DNA of 64,000 bases, taken from positions 51,826,043 to 51,890,042 of the forward strand of contig OX393552.1 of assembly GCA_947650365.1 (NCBI GenBank). The letters are read 5' to 3'. This document shows positions 37,736 to 51,235 of this stretch, piece by piece. A program made the position numbers and the translations under genes. Source of the DNA: Chamaelirium japonicum. Taxonomy: Eukaryota; Streptophyta; Magnoliopsida; Liliales; Melanthiaceae. Each line of letters begins with the position of its first letter. Position 1 is the first letter of the stretch. The notes under the pieces are model-generated. The model worked only from the letters and a program-made list of their open reading frames with translations, did not search any database and was not told the DNA's origin.

Positions 37736-39675
37736 TGTAGCTCGTGTGTCCTGAGCGTGGATTTTCTGTATTAACATTAATAAAGTTTATTTTGGTTATT
37801 GCTTTAATTAGAATACTACTTTGGTATATGTTAATACACATATAATAAAAGGACCCTAGGGAACACAGTAGGCCACTGAGGCGCATGGTGGATCCATGCT
37901 TGGGAGACCCAGTGGACCAGTTCTGTGTAGACTTAGAGCTAGTTCACAGCTTTGGTGATGCCAGTCGCTTCACCGAGAATAAGCTATTGGCAGATAGAGG
38001 ATGTAGTGAAGTCTCCACCACGGGAACGTGGGATTCCCTTTCACCTGACCAAGCATGATGATCGTGTTGAACGGGAACCAAGACGGTGCATAGTTCAGTG
38101 ATTCAGACACTGATGCATAAACCGTCTTACTACTATAGATAATACGTCCTTAACCCTGAGGGACCATGCGCACAGGGCCAACTAGTTGTGTGGTGCTTTA
38201 ATGTGCCAACGTGTACGAACCTTCCATAGTCCAATACCACGGTACGTTACGTTACCCGGCTGGCACTTGGGTGGTATACAATCCCTATAGGTTATCCGAC
38301 GTCCAATGATGGATGGGTGCGTTTTGATGAGTCAATTTGTCCACATAATTAACCCATGCCTGGTGGTTGTCAATATGACTGACGACGTTCCGGATGCTAG
38401 GCATAGCACCAGAAGGTGTGTGGTATTATAGATGACAAGTCATCAAACCCTAGTCAGATGATCGATCGAGATCTGACGGTGCTTCCCACCGCCCGAGTCG
38501 TATCATGGCACCAGTAAAAGGAGGGACTGAGGATTATCGGAGTATAGTAGAGAATAGGGTTATAAGGGAGTAACATAAGTTTAGGATCACTAGAGTTCAA
38601 CTCGCATCGCACTCTGGGTGGCTACACGGGTTAATCGGATTAGGGCTGATTAACGAAACTTTCGGTGTGTCACCGGAACAGTTAATCAGGGATCCGGTTG
38701 GAGCTAGAGATCCCGAACCCTGAAGGTTCCACCCTATCATTGTGTATAGGAATTATTCCCCGACCTGGTTGGATACGAAGTAGCACGATGGAGCGCAAGC
38801 CCGGAGCCTAAAAACCTAATTCACATGTGTTAGGGGTCATAAGGGTATTTTGGTAAATACTAAAATATGGCTCAGAACATATTGAATATGGATCTTAGAA
38901 TGAGCGGAATAATTCCAGGAGCTCATAGGCGCTGACGAAACTTGATTCCGAGTAGCGCACCTCACTCAATCTCTCTTTCAATTTTTCACTTTTCGTGAAG
39001 GGCGTTTTCGTTCAGGCTTCACGATAGACACTTGGAAACCCTAAAACCAACCCCCTCTCATCCTAATCTCATTAGGGCCGGCCCTAGCTTGCGTATGGCA
39101 CTAGGAAATCGGCCCTATATATAGAATAGAGGGGGAGGAGCCGGCCCTATGTGCTCCCCCTATCCTAATACCCGACCCCCTCTCCCTCTCTCCCTTTCTG
39201 AGGTTTCGGCCAAGGAAGAAAGAAGAAAAAGAAGGAGGAAGAAGGAGAAAGAAAGGAGAAGGAAGAAGATAGAAAGAGAAGGAGGAGATCTACAGGCACG
39301 CCGTCGTCTTCGCAACGAATTCCTCCGTCGGCTCGTAGTCCTTGCACTCAGAGATGGGACTTCGATGATTCCTCAATTCGCAAAGGACAAGGTGCTATCT
39401 GACACTTCCCTTGCGATTCAAGTATGGTTCTTCATCGTTCCGTCCTCTCCGGATCATAGATCCATAAGGTATGATGATTCTAAATATCTAACTAAATACA
39501 TGCATGTCTTCCGTAGATCGTAGTATGCCTGTAGGGTGTCCGCACATATTCTAAGATCATAGATTTGCATGTAGATTGTTTTGTAGAATTAATTGTAATG
39601 AAACATACAGTGTATGATCTTCGGATCTATCTTTTGCTTCCGCTGTGACTCTGATAAGCAGATCCAATTCCAACA
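37736..39675 (+). repeat. 5' LTR of copia element
   Basis: It is 1940 bp. A TATA box 'ctatatatagaat' lies near 39115, followed by a CT-rich leader and a purine-rich GAAGAAGG stretch (39215-39290). A short open frame there (39149-39523) is low-complexity Arg/Lys and is mirrored in the other LTR; I do not call it a gene. Confidence 0.93.
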
Positions 39676-39677
39676 AT

Positions 39678-39689
39678 TGGTATCAGAGC
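39678..39689 (+). other. Primer binding site, tRNA-iMet (copia)
   Basis: TGGTATCAGAGC two bases after the 5' LTR end, the standard copia primer site. Confidence 0.92.
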
Positions 39690-40424
39690 ACGCTTTGGTG
39701 TGTGTTTTATGCATGAATTCGTAAAAAAATATCATGTGAATATATGATGGCATATGTTTTTGTTGGGGTTTGGCGTAGATCATGCATATGGATTGTGCTA
39801 TGTATCGTCTTTTTGCAGGTGCCATGCTGAATAGTAATCTATGATTGCATGCTTCCGGGGGTCGGACCCCGGATTTAATTTTGTATTGATTATTATTATG
39901 CCTGTGGTTTTTAAGGCTCTAGATGGGCGAGGGTGGAGGTTAACCACTCTCGGATCCCTGGCTATGTTTCTTGGATTGTTTCCTTTTTTTTTAGCGAAAT
40001 TGTACACGAACGAGCACTTGCTCGGAGCGTGTTAGTTTTTCGGTCACAGGAAGAAGGAGATGATGCTACATCCACGGTTCGGACAAGCGGTACCATGGCG
40101 TGCAAAGACCCAGCGAAAACGTGCACGTTGGTGATGATCGGGATTGTCATCGGAGATCGTGCAGAACGGAAGAGCAGGATATCTTGGCTGTGCTATTCAG
40201 GTTCAGGGTCGGACCCTGGACTTGATTCAGTTTGGATGCTATTTCTGTTGATTCTCTTTACTTATTGTTTGGAGAACCCCGATGATAATTTTAATTATCT
40301 ATCTTGTTTGTGAGTGTGTCTCTAGATCAGGCTTAGGGTTAGTACTTAGCTTATGGATTCATCGATGTCTCTATATGGTTGTGGGCATCGAAATTAGCCC
40401 ACGGGTTGGACCCGACCCGCATGC

Positions 40425-40590
40425 GAAACCTGGCCTACACACAACGGCCCACATGCGAAACCTGGCCCACACACAACGGCCCGCATGCGAAACTCGGCCC
40501 ACACACAACGGCCCGCATGCGAATTCGGCCCACACACAACGGCCCGCATGCGAACTCGGCCCGCATGCGAACTCAATTCGCGTGCAATGG
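40425..40590. repeat. Minisatellite, 31-34 bp unit, about 5 copies
   Basis: Unit 'cccacacacaacggcccgca' followed by 'tgcgaaactcgg'. It lies in the leader, between primer site and gag. Purine-rich GAAAAG sequence follows at 40705-40780. Confidence 0.85.
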
Positions 40591-41129
40591 CCCGACTCAA
40601 AGCAAACTGGTCCCACTGGACCCGCTACCCGAACCCAAAAGGAGGGCCCACCGGCCCCCCTCTTCTTGAAAACCGTGCCCCCCTCCCCATGGGGAGGTGG
40701 GGCCGGCCATAAAGGAAAAGAAAAGAAAGGGAAAAAGAAAAAAAAAGAAAAAGAAAAGAAAAAAAAAGAAAAGAAAAAAAATCAAAACCGCCTCGATGCG
40801 GGGGGAGGTGGCGTGGACGTCTACGCAGCCGTAGATCTGCGACGATCCCTCGATCCAACGGACAAGATAACGTTGTGTCGCCATCCGATCTAAAAGTGCA
40901 AAAAAATAACAACTCAATCTTCAAAGATCGAGTCACATCTAGCCCGTAACCACCCCAACTAAAAAGGAGGGGATCGAGTTTGTTTCCCCAAATAAAGGAA
41001 CAATATCTTGATGGTTATGGAGGGAGATATTGGATGAAACAAAAAGATTTCAGCCATATCTCCCCCAACCGCCCCCTTTGCCTAAAAATAGAAGGGGTGG
41101 GAAAAGGCACAAGAGGTCGAAAACTAGAG

Positions 41130-43020
41130 ACGCGAAGGCTCTGCAAAGAAAGAGCCTCACTCTCGAAGACCGAAGGCTTCACGAGGCACGGCAAGCACGT
41201 CCTACGGGAATCCTTGACCCTTCAAGTCCTCATCAACGTGAAGACCTTGCACTCGAAGATCAAAGCTTCGACTCCTCGCACGAAGAAGAAAGCTTGGAGA
41301 AGAAGACCCGGAGTCGTCATCACCCCGACTGCTCCAACGATCTTCATCAGCTCCAAAGACGCCAGAAGCAAAGGTCGGAGAAGAAGATCGAAGCCGACAA
41401 TACCTGTCGTCTTCAACAAAGGCGCTGACTCCTTGCACGAAGAAGAAAGCTCGGAGAAGAAGGCCTGAAGCCGGTACTATCCCTGCCGTCTTCGTCAACA
41501 AAAGCCGATGCTACAACCGCCGTGCGGAGATCGGTGCTGCCCCCGCCATCTTCATCAACAAAAGCCGACGCTACAACCGGCGTGCGGAGATCGGTGCTAC
41601 CCCCGCCATCTTCATCAACAAAAGCTGACGCTACAACCGTCGCATAGAGATCGGTGCTACACCCGCCATCTCCAAAAGAAGCCTTCAACTCCGATCAAGC
41701 CAAACACGCCCGGAGAAGAAGATGACGTCACAACCGTCGCCAGGCCAGAAAAGCTGATGACGAAAGGGCTCTGCATGAGAAGCTCCAACGCTTGAAGACC
41801 CAAGGCTTCACGAGGCACGGCAAGCACGTCCTACAGGAATCCTTGGCCCTTCAAGTCCTCATCAACGTAAAGACCTTGCACTCGAAGATCAAAGCTTCGA
41901 CTCCTCGCACGAAGAAGAAAGCTTGGAGAAGAAGACCCGGAGTCGTCGTCATCCCGACTTCTCCAACGATCTTCATCAACTCCGAAGAAGCCATAAGCAA
42001 AGGTCGGAGAAGAAGATCGAAGCCGACAACACCCGTCATCTTCAACAAAGGCGTCAACTCCTCGCACGAAGAAGAAAGCTTGGAGAAGAAGGCCTGAAGC
42101 CGGTGCTACCCCTGCCGTCTTCGTCAACAAAAGCCGACGCTACAACCGTCGTGCGGAGATCGGTGTTACCCCCGCCGTCTTCACCAACAAAGCCGACGCT
42201 ACAACCGTCGTGCGGAGATCAGTGCTACCCCCGCCGTCTTCACCAACAAAGCCGATGCTACAACCGTCGTGCTGAAACCGGTGCTACCCCCGCCGTCTTC
42301 ATCAACAAAAGCCGACGCTACAACCGTCACATAGAGGTCGGTGCTACACCCACCATCTCCAAAAGAAGCCTTCAACTCCAATCAAGCCAAACATGCCCGG
42401 AGAAGAAGCCAACGTCACAACCGTCGACAGGTCCGAAAGCTGAAGACGAAAAAGCTCCGCAAGAGAAGTTCCAACGCTCGAAGACCGAAGGCTTCACGAG
42501 GCACGACAAGCACGTCCTATGGAAATCCTTGGCCCTTCAAGTCCTCATCAACGTGAAGACCTTGCACTCGAAGATCAAAGCCTTGACTCCTCGCACGAAG
42601 AAGAAAGCTTAGAGAAGAAGACCTAGAGTCGTCATCACCCCGACTGCTCCAACGATCTTCATCAGCTCCGAAGACGCCATAAGCAAAGGCCGGAGAAGAA
42701 GATCGAAGCCGACAACACCCGTCGTCTTCAACAAAGGCATCAACTCCTTGCACGAAGAAGAAAGCCGGGAGAAGAAGGCCTGAAGCCGGTGCTACCCCTG
42801 TCGTCTTCGTCAACAAAAGCCGATGCTACAACCGTCGTGCTGAAGCCGGTGCTACACCCGCCGTCTTTATCAACAAAAGTCGACGTTACAACCATCGCAC
42901 GAAGATCGGTGCTACACCCGCCGTCTTCATCAACAAAAGCCGACGCTATAACCGTCGCACAAGGATCGGTGCTACCCCCGTTGAAAAGTCAAGACCGATG
43001 CCACAACCGTCGAGGAAGCC
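41130..43020. repeat. Hierarchical tandem repeat in copia leader
   Basis: Three large units (markers 'ggcttcacgaggcacg' at about 41176, 41805 and 42491; periods about 629 and 686 bp). Each contains a conserved 250-bp block ('gtcctcatcaacgtgaagac') followed by a cluster of smaller repeats with a 57-60 bp period ('atcaacaaaagccgacgcta', 'caaccgtcgtgcggagatcg'). The 60-bp unit is a multiple of three, so it yields short repeat peptides, but no frame stays open across the block. This expansion largely explains the 5-kb leader. Confidence 0.85.
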
Positions 43021-44940
43021 GGAAGAATAAAGAAGCCTTGAAGAAGTAGCGCCAGTCGTTCGAGAAGAAGATCGAGTCAAAGTTAAAGTCAAAGTCGACG
43101 CAAGAAGCCAAAACAAACGCACCGGTAAAGCCCGCGCTAAAGCAACGCACGTGCCAAAGCCAAGCAACTACGACGGTCACGAGCAAAGCACCGCACGTTC
43201 TAGCCGATACGACGCGAAGTCCGGAAGAACTAAAGCATCGCAAGTCTCTACCCGCCTACGTTCAAGCGCAAGCGCCAAAGCAAAGCAAACGCCAGAGCCA
43301 CACCAAAGCAACGCCAAAGCCGAAAGCCAAAGCCAAAGTCGACGCCAAAAGCATGATCGACGCCGCGAACCGACGATCAAGGATGCCGAGGTCTAGCAAG
43401 GATTGAGGAAGACATGAAGACCGAGGAACGAAGCCCAAAGCCTCCCTAGCCGAGAAAGTGCAAAGCACGGACGGGATAAAATCAACGGCGGAAACTCCTT
43501 AGCCTCTCAAAAACCCTTACCCTGTAAAGACCTCTGTCATGGGCAACCCCTTCAGAGCTCTCACACGAATACCACGTGGAGACGCGGATCAAAGGGACCC
43601 TCCAGAGAATCTCTCCCACAATCTCCTGATCAAAAATTTGTAATCTTGTGTGATCCGCAATAAAGACGACCCGAATCTTTTTCCGCGCTCACAATGGTTC
43701 TAACATGTGCGAATCCGGTGGCTAGCTAAAAGGAAAGGTGATAACCGCCCTCGTGGTAGTTCAGGTAGCCAAGTACTGTGCACCGAGATAGACGCATTGT
43801 TAGATTTGTTTAGAGATAACTAATGATTCCACAAGAAGTATGATAACCCTAGTGGGATGCCTTTTCCCCACATGGTCCTAGCGACCAAGTTAGGTTAGGA
43901 TTCCACTAAGTGATACCCGTCCCTAGTTGACGTTTGATGGTAGTGTGGACTCATCACGATTTGGTTATATCACCATTAGGTTAAGGTCCGACGGAGGTTG
44001 TCGGATGTCCATATTTGGCCAACATCGAAACTTATAATGAGATGAGGTCTACTATGACATCAGGCATCAAATTATGAATGAGGTATCATTCTAGTGGGAG
44101 TCCTTTCCACGTTAACCGTAGGCTAGGCTCCAGATCTTAGGATTATGGGCAAATTAGTGAAGTATCAGGATCCTTGGAATCTATATAATGTGATCCTTGC
44201 AAGAAAGGCGAAAGCTGAGTATTCAAGGTAGGGACTATGATATTTTTTGAGGATACTAATGCTTTGCGGGAAGGTTTGTAATCCTAGTGGGAGCGCGGTA
44301 GACCAGGGTCTAAGTCTAGGAGGTCGTGACCTTTCTAGATATGCATAAAACCTCATAAAGAAGGGATATGTAAGAGGCTCCCTCCAAAGGGGAGCCCCTG
44401 GCCTCCACAATCAACTAGCTAAGGGTCTGGGTGGGAGGTACGCAGTTCGATATTTCCACCGGGTGAGAGCTGTGTTTCCTTCCATGCTGGTTCGCCTAGT
44501 GGTTTCCTTCGGGACATGGAGGATGTCGATGGCAGTGGGTGACGGTTTTTTTCTGCACCGCGGGAGCCTATGAACCCCCTGGCCTATACCACCTAGATTT
44601 GTGGGAAGTATCCAAAAGCTTATGTGAAGTCGTCGTTGCTGCGCACGCGGGTCACATAAAGCTGGCCAAAAGGAGACTGAGAGGTCTTTCAGTTTGCCAT
44701 GGGTAATTCTGATGAAGACTGGGTCGTAAAAACCCGTTGGCAGAAGCGGTTGTATGCTCTCACCGAGATGCTGTCTCTAATTCAAGGCCGATAGTCTCAG
44801 TGTTCGAGCCCAGGGAATTTAGATTCCTAGATGTCTCCACTTGAGGTAGTGAAGACATAGCGGCTGGAGTAAACATTAACTATTTTTAAATTCTATAACA
44901 TAGATTGTAGTAGATCTTAATTTTTGCTTTAAACCATTGT
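43021..44940 (+). other. Rest of copia leader
   Basis: 43060-43400 is rich in 'gccaaagc' and 'aaagccaaagtc' short repeats. From 43480 to 44940 the sequence is unique-looking leader DNA with no recognisable protein; gag begins near 44952. Confidence 0.6.
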
Positions 44941-44951
44941 TTACAGAAATC

Positions 44952-47900
44952 ATGACCAAGCTCGACCCCCTTGCCTCCATCCTTAATGATAACAAACTTA
45001 CGGGACCAAACTACGAGGACTGGAAGCGTAACCTGATGCTTGTCCTAAGGGTTGGCAAACACACAATTGCTCTAAGCACCCCTCAACCGGCCATGCCAGG
45101 ACCAAGTGCAACTGAGGCTCAATTGAAGGAATAGAAAGACTGGCTAGATACTGATGAGATTGGCAAGTGCTACATAGTGGCATCCTTGCAGACCGTCCTT
45201 CAGAAGTAAGTCAAAAACATGGCCTTCGCTTAAGACATAATGCTCTATTTAAAGGAAATGTTCGAGGGTCGTAGTCGGGTAACTCATTACCTGACCATCA
45301 AGAAATTGGTGTCCACGAAGATGGCAGAGGGAACTTTAGTTCAGGATCATATGCTGAAATTGTTTGGCTATGTGAATGAGCTTGGTTCCTTCGATGTCAT
45401 CTTGGATGCAGAGATCCAGACCGACATTTTCCTAGCGTCTCTGCCAGGAACGTTTGAGGGCTTTGTTACCAACTTTAACCTTAACTGGTTGAAGATGTCT
45501 AACGCAGAGCTCCTAGCGGCGCTCCAGGCGACAGAGGATGGGATGAAGGCAGGAGCCCAATCCCTGAACGTAGAGTGGAATTCTTCTCTGAAAGCCAAAG
45601 GCAAGTTTTAGAAAAGAAAGTCTAAGAAGCCCGTGAAGATGGGCCAGGTGCAGTCGTAGGTTCCTAAGCAGAATGGTCCGACGAAGTCCAAAGGAAAATG
45701 TTTCCGATGCGGCAAAAAGGGGCACTGGAATGGTGACTGCCGCGCGGCTCCTAAGAAGGCTGAGATAGGTATATCTCAAATCCACATAGTGAAATCCCTT
45801 GTAACATCCAGTTGTTCTCCAGTTTCATGGATTGTGGATTCTGGTTCCACTAACCATGCTTGCAATAATTTGCAGGGGTTCAAGGAGACAAGAAAATTGG
45901 GTGATGGGGAGATAATCCTAAGCATGGGAACTGAGGCTGTGGCAGAGGCTGAAACAGTTGGAGATGTTGTTTTGCAGTTTCTTGATGGAAGAAGTTTATT
46001 ACTTAGAGACATACTTTATGTACCGTCATTGAGACGAAATTTAATTTCTGTTTCCTTATTGAATAATGAAGGTTTTTCAGTTTTATTTAATGCTTCTGGT
46101 GTATCAATTAAATTGAATGGTTCCTTTGTTTGTAAGAGAAAGATACAGAATAGTCTCTATGTAATTAACTCCAATCATAAGCAGGATAACATAATTGAAG
46201 CTTATGTGGTTAATTCATCTAAAAGGAAAAAATCCCTCAGATAATCCAACACTCCTTTGACATCTAAAGCTTGGACACATAGCCTCAGACATAATTCACA
46301 AGTTGGTTAACTTTTAAGTCCAAATGTTTCAGAAAATCTACCGACGTGTGAGTCTTGCCTATAAAGCAAGATGACTAAAATATCTTTCCAAGCCAAAGGT
46401 AGCAGATCTCAGGAGGTATTAGAGTTAGTACACACTGATGTATGTGGGCCCATAAGTATTCGTGCCATAGGAGGCTTCGAGTATTTCATCACCTTCACGG
46501 ATGATCACTCGAGGTTTGGATACATATACCTAATGCGGCGGAAGTCTGAATCCTTTGATAAGTTCAAGGAGTTCAAAGCTGAAGCAGAAAAGCAGACGGG
46601 TAAGAGTATCAAGTCTCTTTGATCGAATCAAGGAGGCGAATACCTATCGGATGAATTTATTAGGTACCTGAGTGAGCATGGGATCGTATCCCAGTTGACT
46701 GCATCAGGGACACCGCAATAAAATGGTGTATCTGAGAGGAGAAATCGAACTTTGTTAGACATGGTTCAGACTATGATGCGTTATGCAACATTGCCACCTA
46801 GTTTTTGGGGATATGCCCTAGAGACGGCAGTATATACTTTGAACTTCAAAGTCAATACCTCTAACTCCTTGGGAGCTGTGGTTAAAGCGAAAGCCAAGCC
46901 TACAGTACTTTAAGATTTGGGGTTGTCCAGCACATGTGCGGAAATATAAGTGAGATAAGATGGAGTCAAAGACTAAGGTATGTCTGTTCGTTGGGTATCC
47001 AAAAGGGGCAAAGGATGGTTTATTTTATGATCCTAAGGATAGAAAGGTTATCGTCTCGACGAACACCGTATTCCTGGAGCAGGATTATTTAATAAACCAT
47101 AAGCCCACCAGTAAAGTAGTTTTTGAAGAATTGCTTGGTACTTATGGGAGTACGCAGGCAGAAAACGTAGTAGGAGCCGATACCACTAAGATAAACGATA
47201 CTGTAGAATCGACTTCTATGGAACCACCGTAGGCTCGTCGTAGTGGAAGGACCACAAGTGCTCCTGATAGATACATTGGAGAAGCCTTCATGGTAGATCC
47301 GGAGTTTCAGGAGGATGATCCTCTGAACTATGACGAAGCAATGGTATCCTTTGACCATGCAGTATGGCAGGAAGCCATAGAGGCAGAACTGACATCGATG
47401 TCCCAAAACTCGGTCTGGACACTTGTAACACCACCTCATAACATTAAACCTGTTGGATGTAAGTGGGTGTACAAAAGAAAAAAAGGTCCGAATGGTACCG
47501 TTGAGACTTATAAAGCTAGACTAGTCACTAAGGGTTATACCCAGCGAGAAGGGATCGATTATGATGAAACCTTTTCGCTAGTGGCTATGCTTAAGTCTAT
47601 CCGGATTCTCTTATCCATTGCACCCCATTATGATTGGGAGATCTGGCAAATGGACGTCAATACCGCATTCCTTAACAGGGATTTGGAAGAAGACATCTAT
47701 ATGTCTCAGCCTCCAGGCTTTGTCGCAAAAGGTCAGGAAAGTCTGGCGTGCAAGTTGCAAAGGTCCATTTATGGACTGAAGCAAGCATCCAGAAGTTGGA
47801 ACATGTGTTTTGATCAGGCTATCCAGTCTTATGGATTTGAGCAGAACGTGGATGAACCATGTATTTATAAAAGGAGCGATAAGACTGCAGTAGTTTTTCT

Positions 47901-48891
47901 AGTGCTTTACGTAGATGATATCCTGCTCATTGGAAACGATGTTGGAACGTTGTCTACAGTAAAGGTGTGGTTATCCTCTCAATTTGACATGAAAGACCTG
48001 GGTAAAGCGAGTTATGTTCTGGGGATCAAGGTAACTCAAGATCGCCAGAACAAGACTCTCTCGCTGTCACAGTCAGCCTACATAGATACTATCTTGGTCA
48101 GATTCAGTATGCACAACTCCAAGAAGGGACTGGTTCCATTCAGACATGAAATGTAACTGTCCAAGGATCAAGGTCCTAAGACTCCTGAGGAGAGGGCAGA
48201 GATGCAGAAGATACCTTATGTTTCGATTGTTGGGAGTCTGATGTATTCTATGCAGTGCACGAGACCAGATATATGCTATGCAGTAGGCATGGTGGGAAGG
48301 TATCAGTCAAATCCGGGTCCAGGGTATTGGACTGCTGTGAAAAGTATACTCAAGTATCTCCGTAGGACAAAAGATTATGAGTTAGTTTACTCTTCACATG
48401 AACTGATACCGATTGGATATACGGATTCTGACTTTGCGTCAGATCCGAAATTCAGGAGATCGACGTCAGAGTTTGTGTTTTCATTAGGAGGAGGAGCTGT
48501 CAGTTGGAGGAGCGTGAAGCAGGGATGCATCATGGATTCGACGACAGAGGTTGAGTACGTTGCGGCGTGCGAAGCAGCTAAGGAGGCGGTATGGCTCAAG
48601 AAGTTCCTCACGGACTTAGGATGCGTACCGGGAGCTCAAGATCCTATTGCCATTTACTGTGACAATAGTGGAACGATAGCACAATCTAAGGAGCCAAGAT
48701 ATCACCAGAAGAGTAAGCATATCGAGCGAAAATACTACATTATCCGGGACTTGCAGAAGCGAGGGGACGTTGTAGTGACTCAGGTGGCATCAGCAGATAA
48801 CATGGTGGACCCTTTCACAAAGGCGTTACCGACCAAGGCTTTTGAGAAGCACGTGGATGCCATGAGAGTTAAGACTGTTATTTCTCGCTAG
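44952..48891 (+). pseudogene. Copia gag-pol remnant
   Basis: Domains in order: gag with 'LTGPNYEDWKRNLMLVLR' near 45000; CCHC knuckle CFRCGKKGHWNGDC (45699-45740); protease with WIVDSGSTNHAC (about 45830); integrase with 'HTDVCGPIS' and 'TDDHSRFGYIYLM' (46430-46540); reverse transcriptase with 'QMDVNTAFLNRDLEEDIYM' (about 47650) and the catalytic LYVDDILL (47905-47928); RNase H to 'HVDAMRVKTVISR' (48891). About a dozen breaks are spread over the frame, so no functional polyprotein is made. The gene order and the YVDD box are diagnostic of Ty1/copia. Confidence 0.93.
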
Positions 48892-48908
48892 GCCAAGTGG
48901 GAGATTAT

Positions 48909-50859
48909 TGTAGCTCATGTGTCCTGAGCGTGGATTTTCTGTATTAACATTTAAAGTTGACTTTGGTTATTGCTTTAATTAGAATACTACTTTGGTATAT
49001 GTTAATACACATATAATAAAAGGACCCTAAGGAACACAATAGGCCACTGAGGCGCATGGTGGATCCATGCTTAGGAGACCCAGTGGATCAGTTCTGTGTA
49101 GACTTAGAACTAGTTCACAGCTTTGGTGATGCCGATCGCTTCACCGAGAATAAGCTATTGGCAGGTAGAGGATGTGGTAAAGTCTCCACCACGGAAATGT
49201 GGGATTCCCATTCACCTGACCAAGCACGATGATCGTGTTGAACAGGAACCAAGACGGTGCATAGTTCAGTGATTCAGACACTGGTACATAAACCGTCTTA
49301 CTACTATAGATAACCCGTCCTTAACCCTAAGGGACCATGCGCACTGAGCCAACTAGTTGTGTGGTGCTTTGATATGCCAAATTGTGCGGACCTTTCATAG
49401 TCCAATACCACGGTACGTTGGGTTACCCGGCTGGCGCTTGGGTGGTATGCAATCCCTATAGGTTATCCGACGTCCAGTGATGGATGGGTGCGTTTTGATG
49501 AGTCAATATGTCCACACAATTAACCCAAGCCTAGTGGTTGTCAGTATGACTGACGACATTCCGGATGCTAGGCATAGCACCGGAAGGTGTGTTGTGTTAT
49601 AGATGACAAGTCATCAAACCCTAATCAGATGATCGATCGGGATCTGACGGTGCTCCCCACCGCCCGAGTCGTATCATGACACCAATAATAGGAGGGACTG
49701 AGGATTATCGGAGTATAGTAGAGAACAGGGTTACGAGAGAGTAACATAAGTTTAGGATCACTACAGTTCAACTCGTATCGCACTCTAGGTGGCTACGCGG
49801 GTTAATCGGATTAGGGCTGATTAACGGAACGTTCGATGTGTCACCGGAACAGTTAATCAGGGATCCGGTTGGAGCTAGAGATCTCGAACCCTGAAGGTTC
49901 CACCCTGTCATTGCATATAGAAATTGTTCCCCGACCTGGTTGGATACGTTGGATGCGAAGTAGCGCGATGGAGCGCAAGCCCGGAGCCTAAGAACCTAAT
50001 TCACATGTGTTAGGGATCGTAGGGGTATTTTGGTAAATACTAAAATATGGCTCAGAACATATTGAATATGGATCTTAGAATGAGCGGAATAATTCCAGGA
50101 GCTCATAGGCGCTGACGGAACTGTATTCCAAGTAGCGCACCTCACTCAATCTCTCTTTTAGTTTTTCACTTTTCGTGAAGGGCGTTTTCGTCCAAGCTTC
50201 ACGATAGACACTTGGAAACCCTAAAACCGACCCCCCCTCATCCTAATCTCATTAGGGCCGGCCCTAGCTTGCGTATGGCACTAGGAGACCGGCCCTATAT
50301 ATAGAATGGAGGGGGAAGGGCCGGCCCTATGTGCTCCCCCTCTCCTAATACCCGACCCCCTCTCCCTCTCTCCCTCTCTGAGTTTTCGGCCAAGGAAGAA
50401 AAAGGAAGAAGAAGGAAGAAGAAGAAGGAGGAAGTAAGGAGAAGGAAGAAGAGAGAAAGAGAAGGAGGAGATCTACCGGCACGCCGTTGTCTTCGCAACA
50501 AATTCCTCCGTCGGCTCGTAGTCCTTGCACTTAGAGATGGGACTTCGAGGATTCCTCAATTCGCAAAGGACAAGGTGCTATCCGACAGCTTCCCTTGCGA
50601 TTCAAGTGCGGTTCTTTATCGTTCCGTCTTCTCCGTATCATAAATCCATAAGGTATGATGATTCTAAACATCTAACTAGATGCATGCATGTCTTCCGTAG
50701 ATCGTAGTATGCCTCTAGGGTGTACGCACATATGCTAAGATCATAGATTTGCATGTAGATTGTTTTGTAGAATTAATTGTAATAAAACATACACCGTATG
50801 ATCTTCAGATCTATCTTTTGCTTCCGCTACGACTCTGATAAGCGGATCCAATTCCAACA
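48909..50859 (+). repeat. 3' LTR of copia element
   Basis: It is 1951 bp, preceded by the purine tract 'ccaagtgggagattat', a typical copia arrangement. Colinear with the 5' LTR, with the TATA box at about 50295. Confidence 0.93.
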
Positions 50860-50864
50860 ATAAC

Positions 50865-51235
50865 CCCGCCGGCCACCACCACCCCGCCATCCACCACCGT
50901 GTCGGCCACCACCACCCCATCACCCACCACCCCGCCTGCCACCACTACTACCACCTTGTCGCCCACCACCCCACCGGCCACCACCACTGTCCACCACCCT
51001 CGTCGGCGTCCTTGCATTGCCGCCGCCCCCGTTGTCACCCGTCTGCCACCACCCGTCGCCGCTTGCCACCGTGCGGCAAGTGGGTGGCGATGGGTGGTAG
51101 CCGACAATGCAACAACGAGCGACTGGTGGTCGGCGATGGTGGTGGTTGGCGGTGGGTGATGGACGGTGGCCAATAAGGCGGTGACAGGTTTGTCTGTGGC
51201 CGGCGGGAGGTGGTGGACGACGACGACGACGAGCG
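50865..51235. repeat. CCACC/GGTGG foldback block
   Basis: About 200 bp rich in 'gccaccaccaccccgcc' followed by about 160 bp rich in 'ggtggtggttggcggtggg', so the two halves can pair. Thr/Pro-rich and Val/Gly-rich open frames on opposite strands arise from the composition and are not genes. It is the right half of the split inverted-repeat element. Confidence 0.65.

Larger units (their letters stand above)
37736..50859 (+). mobile_element. Ty1/copia LTR retrotransposon, 13.1 kb
   Basis: Complete in outline: 5' LTR, tRNA-iMet primer site, an unusually long repeat-filled leader, gag-pol in the copia order (gag, CCHC knuckle, protease, integrase, reverse transcriptase, RNase H), purine tract and 3' LTR. 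LTRs begin 'tgtagctc' and end 'ccaattccaaca'. They differ by about 5% by eye, which at rates used for grasses means roughly one to three million years. The coding region carries about a dozen breaks, so this is a fossil. Flanking pentamers (ACTGT left, ATAAC right) do not match, so no target duplication is visible. Confidence 0.93.

Noticed and set aside
40980-43470. Many 60-230 codon frames, possibly an extra copia gene
   Set aside because: They are successive readings of tandem repeats in the leader, none spans the region, and no known domain appears. I describe the DNA repeat instead.
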